Source: Pseudomonas grandcourensis (GTDB lineage: Bacteria; Pseudomonadota; Gammaproteobacteria; Pseudomonadales; Pseudomonadaceae). From it: 64,000 nt of DNA. Below the pieces are notes generated by a model, which had not been told where the DNA came from, made no database searches, and was given only the letters and a program-made list of their open reading frames with translations. The position numbers were made by a program, and so were the translations under genes. The stretch lies in contig NZ_CP150919.1 of NCBI RefSeq assembly GCF_039909015.1, forward strand, positions 5,494,501 to 5,558,500, given 5' to 3'. Each line of letters opens with the position of its first letter. Position 1 is the first letter of the stretch. Positions 10,215-19,306 of this stretch are shown piece after piece.

Positions 10215-10391
10215 TCAGGCAGGCTTGGGCTTGTCCTCGGATTCTTGCTGCAACTGTTCCCACAACCGCGCGGCGTCAGGAAACTCCGTACCGGTTTCAG
10301 GCCCCATGTCATCCGGGTCGTAGCGGCTCAGGCAACCCTCGCCCAGCGTGGCGGGAGCCTTGGAGGTGGCTTTGTCCAGTGGATCGGCCAT
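10215..10391 (-). CDS. Small acidic conserved hypothetical protein
   Basis: A 58-residue protein starting MADPLDKATSKAP and ending EDKPKPA. It is acidic, with no signal peptide or membrane segment. The middle contains GCLSRYDPDDMGPETG. The second ATG (10391) was chosen because GAGG lies eight nucleotides before it, while the first ATG is too close to that site. It sits downstream of purU on the same strand, about 90 nt away. I believe similar small proteins accompany purU in other Pseudomonas, but no function is known to me. Confidence 0.65.
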   Translation of the reverse strand: MADPLDKATSKAPATLGEGCLSRYDPDDMGPETGTEFPDAARLWEQLQQESEDKPKPA

Positions 10392-10477
10392 GATCATGTC
10401 CTCGGTGCAGAAACGGCGAAGGGCCTGAAGCGATTGAACGCCCAGGCCCTTCGAATTTCAACTGTGACGTACGTCTG

Positions 10478-11326
10478 TCAGAAGACGACGGTCTTGTTGC
10501 CGTGCACCAGCACGCGGTCTTCCAGGTGATAACGCAGGCCACGGGCCAGCACCATTTTCTCGACATCGCGGCCGAAACGCACCATGTCTTCGATGCTGTC
10601 GCTGTGGCTGACGCGCACCACGTCCTGCTCGATGATCGGGCCGGCATCCAGCTCTTCGGTCACATAGTGGCAAGTCGCGCCGATCAGCTTCACGCCGCGC
10701 AGGGAGGCCTGGTGGTACGGCTTGGCACCGACGAACGACGGCAGGAAGCTGTGGTGAATGTTGATGACCTTGTGCGCGTATTCACCGCACAGCTCGGGCG
10801 GCAGGATCTGCATGTAGCGGGCCAGCACCACCACTTCGGCGTCGTGCTGTTTGACCAGGCGCGAAACCTCGGCGAAGGCCGGCTGCTTGTCCTGCGGATT
10901 GACCGGGACGTGGTAGTACGGAATACCGTGCCACTCCACCATGCTGCGCAAGTCATCATGGTTGGAGATCACACAGGAAATTTCGCAGTCCAGCTCATCG
11001 CTGTGCCAGCGGTGCAGCAAGTCGGCCAGGCAGTGCGACTCGCGGCTGGCCATCAGGACCACGCGTTTCTTTTGCTCGGTATCGGTGATGCGCCAGTCCA
11101 TCGAGAACTCTTCGGCGATCGGGGCGAAGGCTTCACGAAACGCTTCGATACCAAATGGCAGGGAGTCGGCACGGATTTCGTGACGCATGAAGAACCAGCC
11201 ACTGAGGTTGTCCGAGTGATGGCTCGCTTCAGTGATCCAGCCGTTGTGTGATGCCAGAAAGTTACTGACTTTGGCAACGATGCCAACACGGTCCGGGCAA
11301 GAAATCACCAGACGAAAAGTGCGCAT
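10478..11326 (-). CDS. purU: Formyltetrahydrofolate deformylase
   Basis: Hydrolyses 10-formyl-THF to THF and formate, supplying formate for PurT and balancing one-carbon pools. The protein is 282 residues. An N-terminal ACT domain (MRTFRLVISCPDRVGIVAKVSNFL) spans about 1-85. The formyltransferase domain carries the catalytic region INIHHSFLPSF and the conserved aspartate in EELDAGPI. The frame is open far upstream, but MRTFRLVISC is the family start and GGAG precedes it. It lies divergent from mvaT, in a gene order (purU, mvaT, sbcB) that I recall from P. aeruginosa. Confidence 0.96.
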   Translation of the reverse strand: MRTFRLVISCPDRVGIVAKVSNFLASHNGWITEASHHSDNLSGWFFMRHEIRADSLPFGIEAFREAFAPIAEEFSMDWRITDTEQKKRVVLMASRESHCLADLLHRWHSDELDCEISCVISNHDDLRSMVEWHGIPYYHVPVNPQDKQPAFAEVSRLVKQHDAEVVVLARYMQILPPELCGEYAHKVINIHHSFLPSFVGAKPYHQASLRGVKLIGATCHYVTEELDAGPIIEQDVVRVSHSDSIEDMVRFGRDVEKMVLARGLRYHLEDRVLVHGNKTVVF

Positions 11327-11586
11327 GAGGGGGAAACTCCAGAACTTCGCAAAGGCCGCCATTCTAGCGATTGCGCAGCAAAACTGCAGTATTGTTGACG
11401 CTTCGCCCTGCCGGAAGGTCGGTGCGGCAGGGTGGGCAGTACCGGTACCGGTTCGCCCGGATGCTCTAGCGGTACAGGTCAATTGTTAATTTATGTATAT
11501 CTGACAGACCGGGACCACACTAATAACTGCATTACCAATGTGTGCCAAAACCCCGGCAATTAAATTAAATAAACTTGCCTTAAATG

Positions 11587-11615
11587 TTTACTTGATGAAA
11601 CACCGTGACTATTAT
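11587..11615 (+). promoter_or_regulatory. Predicted sigma-70 promoter of mvaT in an AT-rich region
   Basis: A -35 TTTACT (11587-11592), a 17-nt spacer and a -10 TATTAT (11610-11615) would start a transcript about 40 nt before the mvaT ATG. The preceding 100 bp (about 11475-11590) are much richer in A+T than the surrounding genes, including AATTAAATTAAATAAA. This is the type of DNA that MvaT itself prefers. Confidence 0.6.
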
Positions 11616-11662
11616 TGCCGCACTGTCACCTGCCATCCAGCGTACAACATAAGGTAGTCACC

Positions 11663-12040
11663 ATGTCCTTGATCAACGAATATCGCGCCACCGAAGAAGC
11701 TATCAAAGAGCTGCAAGCCCGTTTGAAGAATCTGTCCCAAGACGACAAACTGCAAACCGAGCTGGAATTCGAAGGCAAACTGCGCACCCTGATGGGTGAA
11801 TACTCCAAGTCCCTGCGTGACATCATCGCGCTGCTGGATCCAGAATCCAAAACCAAGGCACCACGCGGCGGTGCAGTGAAAACTACCGGCACCAAGCGTG
11901 CTCGCAAAGTTAAACAATACAAAAACCCGCACAACGGTGAAGTCATCGAAACCAAAGGTGGCAACCACAAGACTCTGAAAGAGTGGAAAGCCAAGTGGGG
12001 CGGTGACGTGGTGGAAGGCTGGGCTACCCTGCTGGGCTAA
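11663..12040 (+). CDS. mvaT: H-NS-family xenogeneic silencer MvaT
   Basis: A nucleoid protein that binds and silences AT-rich DNA and controls many surface and virulence genes. It has 125 residues. The coiled-coil oligomerization region at 1-60 (MSLINEYRATEEAIKELQARL) is followed by a basic linker with R81 and a DNA-binding domain containing the G100/N101 clamp in TKGGNHKTLKEW. That residue set is the one used to insert into the minor groove. A clear terminator follows. The start is confirmed by the family N-terminus and the AAGG at 11651-11654. Divergent from purU and convergent with sbcB. Confidence 0.97.
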   Translation: MSLINEYRATEEAIKELQARLKNLSQDDKLQTELEFEGKLRTLMGEYSKSLRDIIALLDPESKTKAPRGGAVKTTGTKRARKVKQYKNPHNGEVIETKGGNHKTLKEWKAKWGGDVVEGWATLLG

Positions 12041-12080
12041 GCCTCAGAGCTTGTCGCAGATGGATCCGTGACAAAAAATA

Positions 12081-12107
12081 ACGCCAGCAAATGCTGGCGT
12101 TTTTTTA
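12081..12107. terminator. Bidirectional terminator between mvaT and sbcB
   Basis: The stem ACGCCAGCA/TGCTGGCGT is followed on the plus strand by TTTTTTT and preceded by an A-tract, so it can end both converging transcripts. Confidence 0.9.
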
Positions 12108-12139
12108 TGCGTGGCATTTAAGCCCTGGCATGTTCGATT

Positions 12140-13570
12140 TCAAAGACTCAAACGCTGACGCAGTCCCTGGACATAATCCTGCCACTCGCTGAGCACCCCC
12201 TGCTGAAACGCAGTAGCACTAACGCTCAATTGGGCCGCGGCTTCGACAAAACTATCAAGGGTATTTGGCGCCCCCCATTCAGGGTCTGACAAACGTTTCT
12301 GACAGAATATTCGCCAGCGCTCTTGCTCTTCGAAATTCAACGTATCGGGAAAGTTGCGTGCGCGATATCGAAACAGCAATTCAGGCAAACGTTCGTCATC
12401 GAAAGGCCACTGCTCTTGTGCCAATTGCAGCGGGTCAACGGTTCTGACTTGTTCACACAATCGCCGATCCCGGTCACCGATAAATCCATCGTATAACTGT
12501 TGCTCCGGATCCAGGCTCTGGGAAAAATCTTCGCGGGCATAAATCGCCAGGACTTTATCCTGCCAAACTTTCCGGGCGTCATTGAGCTGCGACACCCTTT
12601 GCTGATACAGCGCCATATCCAGCCCCAGGCGCTGCTGATCTTCCTGGCGAAGTACCGACAACGGCGCCACTACCGGGCACTTGTTGATGTGAATCAGCTT
12701 CAACGGCACCGGCAACTCGCCGTCGGCCAGTTCGTCGCGGCGGGTATACAAGCGCTGGCGCAAACTTTCGGCATCCAGGTCGAGCAGCCCCTGTGGATCG
12801 AGGTGCAGGTCACAGACAATCAAGGCGTTCTTGTTGCGCGGGTGCCAGGCCAGCGGCAACACCACCCCCACATAGTTGCGCGCGGCCGAAAAACGTCCGG
12901 AAACATGCACCAAAGGTTGCAGCAGACGTATCTGGTCCATGACTTTTTGTTTGCTGCGCAGTTGAAACAGCCAGTCGTACAGCTTTGGCTGTTTTTCCCG
13001 TATCAGGCGCGCCAGGGCGATCGTCGCACGTACGTCCGACAGTGCTTCGTGGGCATTGCCATGATCGATGCCATTGGCGGCGGTCAGGCGTTCGAGCTTG
13101 AGCGTGACCCGCCCCTCGTCATCGGTCGGCCAGACCAGGCCATCGGGGCGCAAGGCATAGGCGGCGCGCACCACATCGATCAGGTCCCAGCGGCTGTTGC
13201 CGCCCTGCCACTCCCGAGCATAGGGGTCGAAAAAGTTTCGGTACAGGCTGTAGCGGGTCATCTCGTCATCGAAACGCAAGGTGTTATACCCCGCGCCACA
13301 GGTGCCGGGCGCCGCGAGCTGGGCGTGCACCCGGGTCATGAAATCGGCTTCGCTCAAGCCTTGCGCCTGAAGCTGCCCGGGGGTGATCCCCGTAATCGTG
13401 CACGCAGCCGGATGCGGCAGGATGTCTTCACTGGGCCGGCAGTAAAGATTGACCGGCTCGTCGATTTCATTGAGATCGAAGTCAGTGCGCAGGCCGGCCA
13501 TTTGCAACGGACGGTCGCAACGGGGGTTGATGCCAGTGGTTTCGTAGTCGTACCAGAAGATGGAGGTCAC
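12140..13570 (-). CDS. sbcB: Exodeoxyribonuclease I
   Basis: A 3'-to-5' single-strand DNA exonuclease acting in recombination and mismatch repair. It has 476 residues. The DEDD exonuclease fold opens with FWYDYETTGINP, where D8 and E10 are metal ligands. A later acidic motif is HEALSDVRATIALARLI. The SH3-like and helical C-terminal regions follow. The start is a GTG (13568-13570) with AGGA nine nucleotides before it. No ATG is available nearby that would keep the catalytic D8/E10. Confidence 0.95.
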   Translation of the reverse strand: MTSIFWYDYETTGINPRCDRPLQMAGLRTDFDLNEIDEPVNLYCRPSEDILPHPAACTITGITPGQLQAQGLSEADFMTRVHAQLAAPGTCGAGYNTLRFDDEMTRYSLYRNFFDPYAREWQGGNSRWDLIDVVRAAYALRPDGLVWPTDDEGRVTLKLERLTAANGIDHGNAHEALSDVRATIALARLIREKQPKLYDWLFQLRSKQKVMDQIRLLQPLVHVSGRFSAARNYVGVVLPLAWHPRNKNALIVCDLHLDPQGLLDLDAESLRQRLYTRRDELADGELPVPLKLIHINKCPVVAPLSVLRQEDQQRLGLDMALYQQRVSQLNDARKVWQDKVLAIYAREDFSQSLDPEQQLYDGFIGDRDRRLCEQVRTVDPLQLAQEQWPFDDERLPELLFRYRARNFPDTLNFEEQERWRIFCQKRLSDPEWGAPNTLDSFVEAAAQLSVSATAFQQGVLSEWQDYVQGLRQRLSL

Positions 13571-13770
13571 GGGCGATTCCTGAACTGAAGATCGGCAAAG
13601 TCTAGGCGCTCACCTGCCGCCCCGGCCAGTAGTCTTGTCATTCAAGCACCTTGCGCGACTCACCATGCAATACATAGTTATGTCGTTTCCCCCCGCCCCC
13701 GCCCCTCGAATAGGCTGCTAGCATCGAATGGATACACAATCCCGAATAAGGCCACATCATCAGGTTGCCC

Positions 13771-14496
13771 ATGCTCGAGACCACAGCACTGCCAGGGAGT
13801 GCGCCGCTGTCACCGCCGCTGGATACGCGGTACCAGGTCGAAACGCCGGAGGGCGTCGACCTGCCACTGCGCCCGGCCGGGTTGATGGTCCGTGCGTTGG
13901 CATTCTCCATCGATCTTGGTTTGCGCGGCCTGATCCTGGGCGTGCTGTTCATTGTGCTGGCGATGCTCGGCAAACTGGGTGCCGGGCTCGGCTCGATCCT
14001 GCTGTTCGTGGTGAGCTGGTGGTACATGGTGCTGTTCGAGGTGCTGAACCACGGCCGCTCGCCGGGCAAGCAATGGATGGGCTTGCGGGTGGTGCACGAC
14101 GATGGCACCCCGGTCGGCTGGTCCGCGTCGCTGCTGCGCAACCTGCTGCGCGTTGTCGACCTGCTGCCGTTCGGTTACTTCCTCGGGGCCGTCAGTTGCC
14201 TGCAACACCCGCACTTCAAGCGCCTCGGCGATATCGCCGCCGGGACCCTGGTGATCTACCGCGAACGACCGCATACACGCCCCCAACTCCCCGAAGCCCG
14301 GCCCCGCCGCCCGGCCTTTGTCCTGACACTCACCGAGCAACGGGCCATCCTCGGGTTTGCCGAGCGTCAGGGTGAACTCTCCCAAGCGCGGGTCAATGAA
14401 CTGGCTTCGATTCTCGCCCACACCTTGCAAGTCCAGCCTCCGCAGGCGGTGGCCGAGCTCAACGGCATCGCCCGTGGCTTGTTGGGGCCGACATGA
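13771..14496 (+). CDS. RDD-family membrane protein
   Basis: An inner-membrane protein of 241 residues. The RDD domain at about 30-165 starts RPAGLMVRALAFSIDLGLRG, with the characteristic arginine and aspartate in the first helix. Two or three further hydrophobic helices follow (LILGVLFIVLAML, ILLFVVSWWYMVLF). The cytoplasmic C-terminus is proline-rich and then helical. It is the first gene of a six-gene unit (RDD, SpoIIM-like, DUF4129, DUF4350, MoxR, DUF58), and its TGA overlaps the next ATG (ATGA). RDD proteins have been proposed as transporters, but the role here is unknown. The ATG at 13771 was chosen over a TTG two codons upstream. Confidence 0.85.
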   Translation: MLETTALPGSAPLSPPLDTRYQVETPEGVDLPLRPAGLMVRALAFSIDLGLRGLILGVLFIVLAMLGKLGAGLGSILLFVVSWWYMVLFEVLNHGRSPGKQWMGLRVVHDDGTPVGWSASLLRNLLRVVDLLPFGYFLGAVSCLQHPHFKRLGDIAAGTLVIYRERPHTRPQLPEARPRRPAFVLTLTEQRAILGFAERQGELSQARVNELASILAHTLQVQPPQAVAELNGIARGLLGPT

Positions 14497-15470
14497 AGCA
14501 AAGCCTTTTTGAAAGCCGGCACAAGGCCGAATGGGAGCATTTCGCCCACCTGCTCGAGCAGTTGGAACGGGACGGTAAAGCCACCGACGCCGGCAGTTTT
14601 CCGAAGGACTATCGACGCCTCTGCCAACACCTGGCACTGGCGCGGGAGCGCGGCTACAGCAGCTTTTTGATCGATACCTTGCAGCAACAAGTGCTGCGCG
14701 GACACCAACAGCTTTACCGTCATCGCAGCCGTTTTGGGGCCAACGTGCTTGCATTCATCCTGGCCGACTTTCCGCGACTGGTGCGCGAACAGTGGCGTTT
14801 CGTCCTCGCCGCCAGCCTGATGTTCTTTGGCAGCCTGGCCGGTTTCGCGCTGCTGGTGTACCTGTACCCGGAGCTGATCTACAACCTGATCCCCGCCGAA
14901 CAGGTCAGCGAGATGCAAAGCATGTACGACCCCGTTGCCGGTCACCTCGGGCGCACGGCAGAGCGAGCCGCCAGTGAGGACTGGGCAATGTTCGGCTACT
15001 ACATCATGCACAACATCGGCATTGCCTTTCAGACCTTCGCCAGCGGTTTGCTGTTTGGGTTGGGCAGTGTGTTTTTCCTGATATTCAACGGCCTGATGAT
15101 CGGGGCGGTGGCCGGGCACCTGACCTACGTCGGCTACGGGCAAACCTTCTGGTCATTCGTGATCGGCCATGGCGCTTTCGAACTCAGCGCCATTGCCCTG
15201 GCCGGTGCCGCCGGTCTGAAGCTGGGCTGGGCCCTGGTCGCTCCGGGGCCCCTGCCACGGGCCGAGGCCATGCGATTGGCGGCGCACAAGAGCGTGCTGC
15301 TGATTTGCGGGGTCATGCTGTTTCTATTGATTGCGGCGTTTATCGAAGCCTATTGGTCGTCAATGACCGGCCTTTCGCACCAGACCAAATATCTGGTCGG
15401 TGCGGCGCTCTGGCTGCTGGTGGTGGTTTATCTCGTGTTTGCCGGACGTTATCGCCATGCGCCTGAGTGA
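14493..15470 (+). CDS. SpoIIM-like (stage II sporulation protein M family) membrane protein
   Basis: A 325-residue polytopic membrane protein. The cytosolic N-terminus runs to about residue 95. TM segments follow at FVLAASLMFFGSLAGFALLVY, IAFQTFASGLLFGLGSVFFLIF and others, ending AALWLLVVVYLVFAG. The family is named after the Bacillus engulfment protein SpoIIM, but this organism does not sporulate. In Gram-negatives the gene travels with MoxR/DUF58 clusters and its job is not known. The ATG overlaps the RDD stop by 4 nt, and the 3' end overlaps the DUF4129 start by 14 nt, so translation is probably coupled. Confidence 0.85.
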   Translation: MKQSLFESRHKAEWEHFAHLLEQLERDGKATDAGSFPKDYRRLCQHLALARERGYSSFLIDTLQQQVLRGHQQLYRHRSRFGANVLAFILADFPRLVREQWRFVLAASLMFFGSLAGFALLVYLYPELIYNLIPAEQVSEMQSMYDPVAGHLGRTAERAASEDWAMFGYYIMHNIGIAFQTFASGLLFGLGSVFFLIFNGLMIGAVAGHLTYVGYGQTFWSFVIGHGAFELSAIALAGAAGLKLGWALVAPGPLPRAEAMRLAAHKSVLLICGVMLFLLIAAFIEAYWSSMTGLSHQTKYLVGAALWLLVVVYLVFAGRYRHAPE

Positions 15471-17001
15471 CGCCACGGTGGTGATTCGCCCGCGCTCGAC
15501 CTGGGAAGCCATGGACCTCGGGGTACTCCTGAGCCAACGCCATCGACGCCTGTTGATGACCAGTTGGGCCTTGGTCACCTTGCCGGTTTTCGCGCTGCTC
15601 AGTTGGGGGTTCTGGGATTCGCCCTCTCTCGCCGTGTTCATTTTCTGGTGGCTGAAGCCTGCGTTCGAACGCCTGCCCTTGTACATCCTGTCCCAGGCCA
15701 TGTTCGGTGAAACGCCCACGCTCAAGCAGGCCCTGCGCCAAATGCCACACCTGCTCAAACCGCAATTGCTGGCCAGCCTGACCTGGCGACGCCTGAGTTT
15801 GCCCCGCAGTTTCGTAATGCCGGTGGTGCAACTCGAAGGACTCCACGGGCAGCAACGGCAACAGCGTCTACAGGTACTGTTGCAGCGAGACGCCGGCGCC
15901 GCACGCTGGCTGACGATCATCGGCGCGCACCTGGAAGGCGCATTGTGGATCGGCTTGATGGTGCTGTTCTATCTGTTGCTGCCACAACAGGTCGCGCTCG
16001 ACTGGAGCTGGCAGTCGCTGATCTCGGCGGCCACCCAGGACTGGCGTTGGCTGGAACACCTGACCAACGCCTTCTATGCACTGGTGCTGGTGGTGTGGGA
16101 GCCGATCTATGTCGCCTGCGGCTTCAGCCTTTACCTGAACCGGCGCACCGTACTGGAGGCCTGGGATATCGAACTGGTGTTCCGCCGAATGCGCCAGCGT
16201 CTGGTCAGTGCAGGCGCTGTGCTGTTGATGGCCGTGATTGTGCTGATGCCGACCACACACAACCTGTGGGCCGCCGAATCGCCGATTTCACCCGACAGCC
16301 CGCGCCTGCTGGGCCAGCCCCTGACCAGCCAGGCTTCCAGGGACAGCATCAAGTCGATCCTCGAACAGCCGCCCTTCAAGAACCGGGAATCGGTCACGCG
16401 CTACCGCTTTGGCGAAGAGCAACCGAGTGTTGAAGCCGCGGACGACGGCAAGACACCGCAATGGTTGAAGGCGCTGCTGAAACTGTTTGAGGGGCAAAGT
16501 TTCGGGGCATTGGCGAGACTGATTGAAATCGTGCTGTGGGGCATTGTCATTGGGGCTGTCGGCCTGTTGATCTGGCGCTATCGCGACTGGTTGCAGGCCT
16601 TCGTCAGCCGCCGACCGATTCCCGTCAACAAAGCCACGGGACCATTACCGCAGCAGGCGTTCGGCATGGATCTCAAGCCCGAGTCCCTGCCCGCCGACAT
16701 CGCCGCCCACGCCGAGAGTCTTTGGCAGACTCATCCACGCGAAGCGCTCGGCTTGCTTTATCGCGCCCTGCTCAGCCGTCTGTTGCACGACTTCAAGATC
16801 GCGCTCAAATCCGCCGACACCGAAGGCCAGGTGCTTCAGCGTGTCGAGCTACTGCAGCAGCCGGCCTTGCTGGCCTACAGCCAAAAGCTGACCGGGCACT
16901 GGCAAAACATGGCCTACGGGCATCGCCTGCCGCCCGCTCAGGTGCAACAGGATCTGTGTAACGGTTGGCGTGTTCTGTTCGGCCCGGAGGCTGCCCGTTG
17001 A
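15457..17001 (+). CDS. DUF4129-domain membrane protein
   Basis: A 514-residue protein with hydrophobic segments near the N-terminus (LLMTSWALVTLPVFALLSWGF), in the middle (EGALWIGLMVLFYLLL; AGAVLLMAVIVLMPTTH) and at LIEIVLWGIVIGAVGLLIW. The C-terminal cytosolic DUF4129 region carries HPREALGLLYRALLSRLLHD. That region often resembles transglutaminase-cluster partners. The start MRLSDATVVIRPRS at 15457 lies inside the end of the SpoIIM-like gene. The stop TGA overlaps the TTG start of the next gene. Function unknown. The cluster context suggests assembly or maturation of an envelope protein with the MoxR ATPase. Confidence 0.82.
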   Translation: MRLSDATVVIRPRSTWEAMDLGVLLSQRHRRLLMTSWALVTLPVFALLSWGFWDSPSLAVFIFWWLKPAFERLPLYILSQAMFGETPTLKQALRQMPHLLKPQLLASLTWRRLSLPRSFVMPVVQLEGLHGQQRQQRLQVLLQRDAGAARWLTIIGAHLEGALWIGLMVLFYLLLPQQVALDWSWQSLISAATQDWRWLEHLTNAFYALVLVVWEPIYVACGFSLYLNRRTVLEAWDIELVFRRMRQRLVSAGAVLLMAVIVLMPTTHNLWAAESPISPDSPRLLGQPLTSQASRDSIKSILEQPPFKNRESVTRYRFGEEQPSVEAADDGKTPQWLKALLKLFEGQSFGALARLIEIVLWGIVIGAVGLLIWRYRDWLQAFVSRRPIPVNKATGPLPQQAFGMDLKPESLPADIAAHAESLWQTHPREALGLLYRALLSRLLHDFKIALKSADTEGQVLQRVELLQQPALLAYSQKLTGHWQNMAYGHRLPPAQVQQDLCNGWRVLFGPEAAR

Positions 17002-18161
17002 GTCGGCGCTGGGGCTCGATAGCCGGTGCGTTGATTGCCGTGTTGCTGGCTGCGCTGAGCGTTTATCTGTACCTCAAGGCTACTCCCTACCAGACCGAAA
17101 TCGACCACGGCCCCTCCCCCGAAGCCAATGCCAACCCTTATCTGGCGGCAGAGTTGTTCCTGCGCAAACAAGGCCTTGGCGTCGGCCACGCCAACGGCCT
17201 CGACATCCTGCCCAGCCTCGACCCGCATCAACACAGCCTGCTGCTGCTCGGGGAACGCGGCAACATGACCCCACGGCAGATCGACCAGGTGATGAACTGG
17301 ACCCGGGCCGGCGGGCGGCTTCTGTTCGTCGCCGAGTCGCTGTGGAATGAAAAACTCGGCCATAGCAATGACCTGCTGCTCGACCGGGTGCAACTGCACC
17401 AATCCCTGAGCAAAGACCTCAAGGACCCACCGCCGGGTATCGGCGATGATCCGTACCCGCTACTGACCAAGCTCTATCTCGAAGACGAAGACGCCCCGGC
17501 CTATGCCGGTTTCGATACCGCATTCCATCTCGAAGACCCGAAAAACCTCGCCCTGGCCTGGGCCAACAGCGCCAGGGCCACCCACATGATGCAACTCGAC
17601 CACGGGCTCGGTTCGATCATCGTGGTCACCGATGCCGACCTGTGGAAAACCCCGGCCATCGACCGGTACGACAACGCCTGGCTGCTCTGGTACCTGACCG
17701 CCGACACCCGCGTGACCCTGATCTTCAACACCGATCACGACAGCCTGCCGACCTTGCTGCTGCGTTATTTCCCCCAGGCGCTGGTCGCATTGTTCGCCTT
17801 GATCGGCCTGGGCTTCTGGCACTTTGGCGTGCGTCAGGGGCCACTGTTGGAACCAACGCCGAAAGCGCGCCGGCAATTGCAGGAGCACCTGCGCGCCAGT
17901 GCCGACTTCCTGTTGCGCCGCAACGGTCAGGCCGGCCTGCTGCAAGCCTTGCAGCAAGACATCCTGCGACGCGTGCGACGTCGCCATCCCGGTTTTGAAC
18001 AGCTCGGCGTTGCCGAACAATGGCTGGTGCTCGCGCGCCTGACCGGCCAACCCACACGCGCCATCAGCCAGGCCATGAGCCCGCGACCGAAACAACGGCT
18101 TTCCAGCGTTGAATTCAGCCGTCAGGTCGCCCACCTGCAAACCTTGAGGAATGCCCTGTGA
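16998..18161 (+). CDS. DUF4350-domain membrane protein with TTG start
   Basis: A 387-residue protein: N-terminal TM (GALIAVLLAALSVYLYL), a periplasmic DUF4350 domain resembling a GATase-like fold (SLLLLGERGNMTP; GGRLLFVAESLW), a second TM (LVALFALIGLGFWHFGV) and a basic cytosolic tail. The TTG start at 16998-17000 overlaps the previous TGA (TTGA) and is preceded by GGAGG seven nucleotides upstream, which decides it. In the relatives I know, a MoxR gene follows directly. Here the next 5.4 kb is unrelated. The role in the cluster is not established. Confidence 0.82.
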   Translation: MSRRWGSIAGALIAVLLAALSVYLYLKATPYQTEIDHGPSPEANANPYLAAELFLRKQGLGVGHANGLDILPSLDPHQHSLLLLGERGNMTPRQIDQVMNWTRAGGRLLFVAESLWNEKLGHSNDLLLDRVQLHQSLSKDLKDPPPGIGDDPYPLLTKLYLEDEDAPAYAGFDTAFHLEDPKNLALAWANSARATHMMQLDHGLGSIIVVTDADLWKTPAIDRYDNAWLLWYLTADTRVTLIFNTDHDSLPTLLLRYFPQALVALFALIGLGFWHFGVRQGPLLEPTPKARRQLQEHLRASADFLLRRNGQAGLLQALQQDILRRVRRRHPGFEQLGVAEQWLVLARLTGQPTRAISQAMSPRPKQRLSSVEFSRQVAHLQTLRNAL

Positions 18162-18172
18162 TCCGGTACTTG

Positions 18173-18185
18173 GAAAGCGTTAGAT
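18173..18185 (+). repeat. Left copy of an imperfect 13-bp repeat at the insertion edge
   Basis: GAAAGCGTTAGAT lies 12 nt after the DUF4350 stop. A related 13-mer, GAAAAAGTTAGAT (11 of 13 identical, same orientation), is found at 23471-23483 close to the other edge. They could be remnants of a target or attachment site. The match is short and could be chance. Confidence 0.25.
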
Positions 18186-18334
18186 GTCTGCCATATTAGA
18201 AACAAACCCATGGAAGCCAGGCATCGTTCAAGAGACGTTTGATGACTTTAATCGCTGTCGAAGTAGACAAAGGGGATTGGATTTCTGATTAGTACAGAGG
18301 AAGGAAGATCGAGCTTGTGTGAGCGACTGAGGAA

Positions 18335-18550
18335 TTGGTGATCGCTGGGCAACCCTGTCCGGGGTTTCCCATTCTGCTTTGGAACTCGATGGAAAGCTGC
18401 ATCCCGGCCAATCAGTTCTTTCACCACCGCCAGCGCCTGACTTACATCTGCAAGTTCTACGAATACGTGCTGAAGGAGGGTTGGGTGAAACGCCTGCCTT
18501 TTGCCAATGAAGAACGCACTGACGGGGGCGGCCTGATGGGCAAGCGCTAA
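18335..18550 (+). pseudogene. Possible tyrosine-recombinase N-terminal fragment
   Basis: An isolated 71-codon frame with no good ribosome-binding site. Residues from about 32 on (HHRQRLTYICKFYEYVLKEG and then WVKRLPFANEERT) resemble the core-binding SAM-like region of tyrosine recombinases, and the catalytic R-H-R-Y domain is missing. Just upstream another short frame (18184-18288, MSAILETNPWKP...) begins and stops. Together the 389 bp between the DUF4350 and TetR genes look like decayed mobile-element sequence. The recombinase assignment is from resemblance only and is uncertain. Confidence 0.35.
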
Positions 18551-19222
18551 TCACACTAGCAACTCGAGCTCAAATTCAGCAGGACTCGGGGTGTTAACCG
18601 CCGACAAAAGCAGCCGAGACTGCCATTTCTGATGCGCACGCCACATCAGCCCACGCGCTGCACCTTGTTCGATACAGACTTGTTTGACCACATCCCAAGT
18701 GCGGTACACGTACCGCACCAACTCTTTCAGATCCTTCTCCGGCCACTGGCAACCATGCTTTCTCATCAGGATCAGCATACTGTCGAGCTGAAGAGCTTCA
18801 TGCTCGACTTCCAGATCACGTAACGCCGGAATCACATCCATGGCCTGCCAGAGCGCGCCATAGCCGGAAAACTCCTGCTCGACCAAGTCGACCATGTCAT
18901 CCAGCGCGCTCCACGTTTCAATCAGGCCTGACTCGCCCTCAAAAATCGCCGTTTCCCGACTGCGGATAGCATCCAGCCATTGCTGTGCCAGGCGATACAC
19001 AATCGCCTCTTTGTTCGGAAAAAAACGATAGAGCGAACTGATGTCGATGCCGGAGCGCTCAGCAATGGCATTGGTGTTGAGCAGGGTAATACCACCCTCC
19101 TTGAGTAACTCCAGCGTCGCCTGCTCGATCTTCTTGATGATTTCAAGGGTCCGTTGCTGGCGCGGCTCTCGGCGCATTTTCAAGTCTTGCGGAATCATCA
19201 AGTGCCCAGCCTTATCTTTCAT
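18551..19222 (-). CDS. TetR/AcrR-family transcriptional regulator
   Basis: A one-component repressor. The N-terminal helix-turn-helix at about 33-65 contains NTNAIAERSGIDISSLYRFFPNKEAIVYRLA, split here only by its turn. The ligand-binding helical C-terminal domain runs to residue 223. It is divergent from an amidohydrolase lipoprotein gene, with a perfect 16-bp palindrome between them. The simplest model is repression of that gene, relieved by its substrate. The frame extends upstream to a TTG at 19270, but MKDKAGHLMIP (ATG at 19222) is a more usual start. No strong ribosome-binding site marks either one, so the start is uncertain. Confidence 0.85.
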   Translation of the reverse strand: MKDKAGHLMIPQDLKMRREPRQQRTLEIIKKIEQATLELLKEGGITLLNTNAIAERSGIDISSLYRFFPNKEAIVYRLAQQWLDAIRSRETAIFEGESGLIETWSALDDMVDLVEQEFSGYGALWQAMDVIPALRDLEVEHEALQLDSMLILMRKHGCQWPEKDLKELVRYVYRTWDVVKQVCIEQGAARGLMWRAHQKWQSRLLLSAVNTPSPAEFELELLV

Positions 19223-19306
19223 TGGTGCGCATTTCACATCGACTTGTCCGGCAGAGTCAAACCGTAGCAATTGACGCCTCAGAGTAACGCTGGTAAAAAC
19301 AAAAAC

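Noticed and set aside
8440..10263. A 607-codon frame antisense to the chemoreceptor
   Set aside because: Shadow of the real receptor gene, whose membrane, HAMP and signalling motifs are unmistakable.
13638..14141. A 167-codon minus-strand frame at the RDD gene
   Set aside because: Overlaps the RDD domain coding region and reads as Ser/Arg-rich noise without a ribosome-binding site.
18184..18288. A 34-codon frame MSAILETNPWKP...
   Set aside because: Too short and without a family match. Mentioned only as part of the decayed stretch beside the possible integrase fragment.
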